A program made the translations under genes and the position numbers. Positions 6,434-9,283 of a stretch of DNA of 9,283 nt are shown here, in pieces. The stretch is from an uncultured Rikenellaceae bacterium (GTDB lineage: Bacteria > Bacteroidota > Bacteroidia > Bacteroidales > Rikenellaceae). The notes below the pieces were generated by a model that made no database searches, had not been told where the DNA came from, and worked only from the letters and a program-made list of their open reading frames with translations. Numbering within the stretch: position 1 is the stretch's first letter; every line of letters begins with the position of its first letter. The stretch lies in the NCBI GenBank assembly GCA_947037995.1, contig CAMQUV010000024.1, forward strand, positions 1 to 9,283, in the 5' to 3' direction.

Positions 6434-7675
6434 TTACGAAGATTGCTTCAATTTCATAATCACAACAATTGGAGCATCTTCGAGCGTAACTTTCCCAACC
6501 GCCTGGGTCATAATTTCGGTTTGGTCATCACCCAGGCATAGTTCTGGAACAATTACATTTACAAGTTTGCCATCAACGAGCGGGGTACACATAAAGTATT
6601 TCGAGGGTGCCACCCCAAGGTACTCTGGAAAATCGGTAATATCATTTTTAAACCTTTTCGTATGAAACGTCTTGCCACTCTTTTTGAGTTTTAGATACTG
6701 ATGCACGTCGCCAAACTGCTTCGTTTCATCGTTTGCGTTACTACTATTAGTTTTAAAGTTATACGAAAAAGCTGTCATATCATCATTAAACATAATGAGC
6801 ATAGGAAAAGAAGCCACGTTAGTCGCGTCATTGAAATACGACAATTGGTCATAAAGAGGCATCTGTCCGATTCGCTCATTATCAATACCATAGTCGCCAA
6901 AGTCCACATTCAGTACGGGTGTCGCCGTGGTATCTTTAATTAGATAGAACGAGTTATCATACATTATCGAAGCGAATAGTTCATTTTTGTTATTATGTGC
7001 AAGACTAGCGATATATGGCCAGTCCCAATGAGTATGATTATTCTCATCAGCCGTTTTTATATTCTTATCAAACAGCGTTTTGACTACCTCTTCATTCTTC
7101 GTTATAATCAGCCCTGCATTAGTAGATTTTCCATTCACAACATTGGGAATTTGCTGTGGAGCGTGATAATAAAAATCGCCGGCGTGCGCCTTATCGTTCG
7201 ACGCAACCTCGGTCACTTTATCAGTTCTAATATGTTTAAATGTGATATTTTCGTACACAATCACATTATCACCACACATCACCTTCACAGTCTTCTCATC
7301 ATTATCAATAAACTCCCCTTCAATGTAAAGATATTCACCCGGCCCACGGCCTTCCCTATCCAGTTTTGCGACAAACTCACCTTTTTTGTCAAACACGAAA
7401 AGCACATTTGGGCCAATGGTTGTAAGATAAATATACTTATCTCGGACTTCCACCTTAATAGCACTTCCCATTGGTTCATTGTTTTCGTTCTTCAGCCTTA
7501 TATACTCCACCGAGTCTACAATTTCAGACAGATTAATATAATCCACAGCCTCGGTGGGGTTTAGTTCAATGATTTCCGCCGTTCCTAGATTTTGGTTATC
7601 GCCCTGGCAGCTCGAGAAAAAAGCCACCGTAAGCAGCATTGCGAATAGAGTGTAAATTTTCGTTTTCATAATCAA
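6434..7675 (-). CDS. Six-bladed beta-propeller lipoprotein
   Basis: A 413-residue predicted lipoprotein. The N-terminus has Lys4 and Lys6, a hydrophobic stretch (7-20) and a lipobox ending FSSC, with Cys23 as the lipidated residue followed by QGD, consistent with export and probable surface or periplasmic location. The mature part resembles the six-bladed beta-propeller proteins common in Bacteroidota: conserved DSVEYIRL near residue 55, VFDKKGEFVAKLDREGRGPGEY (about 92-114, containing the characteristic GRGPGEY turn), and repeated short beta segments beyond. The family's role is unknown; many members lie near transport or glycan genes. Here it has its own promoter and no operon partner. ATG at 7669 (third residue) is an equally good start. 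There is no sign of truncation. Confidence 0.85.
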   Translation of the reverse strand: MIMKTKIYTLFAMLLTVAFFSSCQGDNQNLGTAEIIELNPTEAVDYINLSEIVDSVEYIRLKNENNEPMGSAIKVEVRDKYIYLTTIGPNVLFVFDKKGEFVAKLDREGRGPGEYLYIEGEFIDNDEKTVKVMCGDNVIVYENITFKHIRTDKVTEVASNDKAHAGDFYYHAPQQIPNVVNGKSTNAGLIITKNEEVVKTLFDKNIKTADENNHTHWDWPYIASLAHNNKNELFASIMYDNSFYLIKDTTATPVLNVDFGDYGIDNERIGQMPLYDQLSYFNDATNVASFPMLIMFNDDMTAFSYNFKTNSSNANDETKQFGDVHQYLKLKKSGKTFHTKRFKNDITDFPEYLGVAPSKYFMCTPLVDGKLVNVIVPELCLGDDQTEIMTQAVGKVTLEDAPIVVIMKLKQSS

Positions 7676-7737
7676 TAGGTTTTTTTTTAATTTAAATGTT
7701 CGTTTTACGCGCCGCTTTTTTTTGGGAGGACGGTTTA

Positions 7738-7745
7738 CAAATATA
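7738..7745 (-). promoter_or_regulatory. Putative -7 element for the propeller lipoprotein gene
   Basis: The minus strand reads TATATTTG at 7745-7738, a perfect Bacteroidota -7 box, 62 bases upstream of the ATG at 7675. No TTTG-like -33 element is found at 19-21 bases, so only the -7 part is supported. The leader is rich in A on the coding strand just before the start. Confidence 0.45.
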
Positions 7746-7793
7746 GCAAAAAAATACTATTCCTTGTGATGATTATGGTTAAAGGCAATTTTT

Positions 7794-7824
7794 TTTGTAT
7801 TTAAGGAATTTTTATTTATCTTTG
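7794..7824 (+). promoter_or_regulatory. Promoter of the tRNA gene
   Basis: TTTG (7794-7797), exactly 19 bases, then TATCTTTG (7817-7824): a perfect match to the Bacteroidota promoter form and the best in the window. Transcription should start near 7832, giving a precursor with about 46 bases before the mature tRNA. Confidence 0.75.
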
Positions 7825-7877
7825 CACCTCATAGGGGATTAGAGAGCGTCGACGGATGCGATTGAAACCTTATGTAC

Positions 7878-7952
7878 GGGCCTATAGCTCAGTTGGTTAG
7901 TAGCACCTGACTCATAATCAGGGGGTCCTAGGTTCAAGCCCTAGTGGGCCCA
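7878..7952 (+). tRNA. tRNA with anticodon CAT (elongator Met or Ile2)
   Basis: A 75-base cloverleaf. Acceptor GGGCCTA (7878-7884) pairs with TGGGCCC (7945-7951, one G-U pair). Anticodon stem CCTGA (7906-7910) / TCAGG flanks loop CTCATAA with CAT at 7913-7915. T stem CTAGG (7928-7932) / CCTAG (7940-7944) encloses TTCAAGC. The discriminator is A7952; CCA is not fully encoded (ACCC follows). It is not an initiator tRNA, because the 1-72 pair is G-C and the anticodon stem lacks three G-C pairs in a row. C4-G69 and C5-G68 are features of tRNA-Ile2, whose CAT is converted by TilS, so Ile2 and elongator Met both remain possible. The D arm is unusual: TTAGTAGC instead of the common TTAGAGC lengthens the loop to 10 bases and leaves a C-T mismatch at the end of the D stem (7890 against 7901). 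Confidence 0.95.
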
Positions 7953-7985
7953 CCCGTTTTAAAGCAACATAACGCTTTTAAAATC

Positions 7986-8019
7986 AAGGACTTACAGTTT
8001 CGCTGTGAGTCCTTTTTTT
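7986..8019 (+). terminator. Rho-independent terminator after the tRNA
   Basis: AAGGACTTACAG (7986-7997) and CTGTGAGTCCTT (8003-8014) form a 12-pair stem with one T-G pair and loop TTTCG, running directly into a T-run (to 8019). A weaker inverted repeat, TTTTAAAGC (7957-7965) / GCTTTTAAAA (7974-7983), lies between it and the tRNA. Confidence 0.88.
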
Positions 8020-8049
8020 ATGTCATAATGTGAGTCTGAAAATGTTGTT

Positions 8050-8110
8050 GCACACGAATTGCACACACCTAGCGGTAATCTTATGAAAAGATATGAAACT
8101 AGGTGCACAC
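8050..8110. repeat. GCACAC repeats with an inverted repeat, downstream of the tRNA
   Basis: GCACAC occurs at 8050-8055, 8061-8066 and 8105-8110. Overlapping the last two, CACCTAG (8066-8072) and CTAGGTG (8099-8105) are complementary, with an inner hairpin ATCTT / AAGAT (8078-8082 and 8087-8091). Repeated short motifs beside a tRNA are compatible with recombinase binding sites, but no integrase gene is visible and the function is unproven. Confidence 0.5.
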
Positions 8111-8160
8111 CTCTTATCGCATTGGTAAGGATAACTTAAATATTAATTAAAAAATAAATT

Positions 8161-8793
8161 ATGGAATTTATACAGAGTTTACTAACTACAATAGCACTAG
8201 CACCATTATGTGTGAAATTATCAAGATTAAAATGCCTGTCAGGTGTGAATAGCGTTATCGCTATCGGATGTAGCAAAATCAAAAAATCACCTTCAGCAAT
8301 TGCTAACGCGCTACTTATCTCACTTTTGTGTTTATTTGCGATAATTTCTCTGATCATTAAAGTTCCTATTTCACCTGCAATAGCAAATTTCTTTGCACAC
8401 CTACTTTCATTCATGTTCATATTGACTCTTAGCGTAAAATATTATGCTCAAAATCGTGACGAGTCCTCTAAAGAATTCGTCATTAGAAAGTGGTCTGACA
8501 TAAAACGTCCTTTAATTATATTTTCCTCTATTTTAATTGCATTTTTTTGCGGGTATATATTTATTGAAATACCTTCAATTTATTATGAATTAACGATTAC
8601 AGTTATGATTTTAATATTAATGCTCCCATGTTATAAAATTCTAAATTCGTCATTTGATATAATAGCGTATTTAATATCTAAGACACTTGCAGTTCTTTTT
8701 ATTAAATATATACAAAAGGCGCTATCTATCAAATTAGTATGGTATTTGATATTAGTGTCATTTGTACAAATTAACATTCTTATTTTTAAATAA
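8161..8793 (+). CDS. Membrane protein of unknown function
   Basis: A 210-residue protein I do not recognise. Hydrophobic segments at about 46-66, 73-93, 115-134, 141-160, 165-183 and 190-209 suggest five or six membrane helices; the first 25 residues are weakly hydrophobic with no cleavable signal. Charged residues gather in one loop (about 95-113, sequence QNRDESSKEFVIRKW), probably cytoplasmic. ATG 8161 is preceded by an A/T-only stretch typical of starts in this phylum. Codon use is strongly AT-biased compared with the genes left of the tRNA, suggesting different ancestry. No promoter of the standard form is evident, and the next gene starts 129 bases downstream on the same strand. The hydrophobic pattern and the lack of stops support a real gene. 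Confidence 0.65.
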   Translation: MEFIQSLLTTIALAPLCVKLSRLKCLSGVNSVIAIGCSKIKKSPSAIANALLISLLCLFAIISLIIKVPISPAIANFFAHLLSFMFILTLSVKYYAQNRDESSKEFVIRKWSDIKRPLIIFSSILIAFFCGYIFIEIPSIYYELTITVMILILMLPCYKILNSSFDIIAYLISKTLAVLFIKYIQKALSIKLVWYLILVSFVQINILIFK

Positions 8794-8878
8794 TAATGCA
8801 AGTTGAATATAACTCATAACAAAAACCTCCACCCTCAATTTCAAAAACAATTAAATTCACACCTATATTTATGTAGTC

Positions 8879-8912
8879 TGTTGGATATTGAAACCTATAT
8901 CAATATCTAACA
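8879..8912. promoter_or_regulatory. Inverted repeat just upstream of the leucine-rich repeat gene
   Basis: TGTTGGATATTG (8879-8890) and CAATATCTAACA (8901-8912) pair over 12 positions with one G-T, around a 10-base loop. It ends 10 bases before the ATG at 8923. It could be an operator or a leader hairpin controlling translation. A near-match -7 element, TATATTTA, lies at 8864-8871, which would place the repeat at the transcription start or in the leader. Confidence 0.55.
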
Positions 8913-8922
8913 AATTTAATCA

Positions 8923-9283
8923 ATGAAAAACAAAACACCCGAAACTACATCCACTCGCAAAACAAACCCGCTTTTGCTAAACGACAAACGAAAACAAACG
9001 TCGATCACATTACCGGAAACTAAAACCAAAATCGGTGATTATGAATTTAATGGTTACGCTGAACTTACAACAATTACAATTCCAGAATCGGTTACCTCAA
9101 TCGGAAAATCTGCATTTCAAAATTGTGACAAACTAGAACATATTGAAATTATTGGTAATAACTTCATATTTGAAGATGGCGTGCTGTTCAACCACGATAA
9201 AACAATACTCATTCTATGCCTAACTACCAAGGCTGGAGATTATGAGATTCCACAAACCGTTACAGAGATTTCTGAATATGCAT
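8923..9283 (+). CDS. BspA-like leucine-rich repeat protein (3' end outside the window)
   Basis: An open frame from ATG 8923 to the right edge (120 codons) with no stop. After a Lys/Thr-rich start (residues 1-25), it shows the BspA-type leucine-rich repeat of about 23 residues: SITLPETKTKIGDYEFNGY begins at 27 and TITIPESVTSIGKSAFQNC begins at 50. These are followed by the longer variant with FEDGVLFNHDKT (83-94) and another IP-TVTEI unit (109-116). Such proteins in Bacteroidota, protists and other bacteria bind host or matrix components or act as structural scaffolds. There is no signal peptide or lipobox at this start, so either the protein is cytoplasmic or it is exported in an unusual way. 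Total length and any C-terminal anchor or sorting domain are beyond the edge. Confidence 0.85.
   Translation, partial: MKNKTPETTSTRKTNPLLLNDKRKQTSITLPETKTKIGDYEFNGYAELTTITIPESVTSIGKSAFQNCDKLEHIEIIGNNFIFEDGVLFNHDKTILILCLTTKAGDYEIPQTVTEISEYA

Noticed and set aside
6995..7564. Open frame of 189 codons antisense to the propeller lipoprotein
   Set aside because: The opposite strand has a lipobox and family motifs; this frame has none and begins inside it.
8083..8139. 18-codon frame between the tRNA and the membrane protein, possibly an integrase remnant
   Set aside because: The peptide shows no recombinase motif and lies in the inverted repeat; too short to support.

Overview
The window reads as a chromosomal piece of a Bacteroidales-type bacterium (phylum Bacteroidota), probably uncultured. 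Three things support this. Several genes are preceded by the Bacteroidota promoter form (TTTG, about 19 bases, TAnnTTTG). Start codons have A-rich leaders rather than clear Shine-Dalgarno sites. The gene content is typical: a six-bladed propeller lipoprotein, a BspA-like leucine-rich repeat protein, and an N-acetyltransferase joined to argininosuccinate synthase, in a group where these two are (from memory) normally neighbouring genes. I could not assign a genus.

Layout. Positions 1-1493 (minus strand, running off the left edge) encode one uninterrupted reading frame: a GNAT acyltransferase domain, a short cysteine-containing linker, then argininosuccinate synthase. Divergent from it, 1655-2239 encodes a TetR-family regulator, followed 16 bases later by a 626-residue ABC-F ATPase of the Uup type (2256-4136), very likely in one operon.

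Positions 4137-5059 (923 bases) contain no convincing gene. They hold a dense mosaic of repeated modules and strong, mutually different palindromes; this is the most unusual part of the window. Next comes a LeuT-type sodium-coupled symporter (5060-6403), convergent with a six-bladed beta-propeller lipoprotein gene (6434-7675, minus strand).

A tRNA gene with anticodon CAT (7878-7952) has its own promoter and a strong terminator. Base composition then changes: beyond the tRNA the DNA is visibly AT-richer and holds an unrecognised membrane protein (8161-8793) and the start of a BspA-like leucine-rich repeat protein (8923 to the right edge). Repeated GCACAC motifs and inverted repeats lie between. 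This looks like the edge of an accessory region inserted next to the tRNA, but no integrase is visible.

How the genes relate. The argG fusion would join an early acylation step and a late step of arginine synthesis. The TetR/ABC-F pair may be a self-regulated module responding to a ligand or translation stress. The transporter and the lipoprotein are envelope functions with no evident link to each other. No complete previously undescribed system can be demonstrated here; the best candidates for follow-up are the palindrome mosaic, the GNAT-ArgG fusion and the post-tRNA region.
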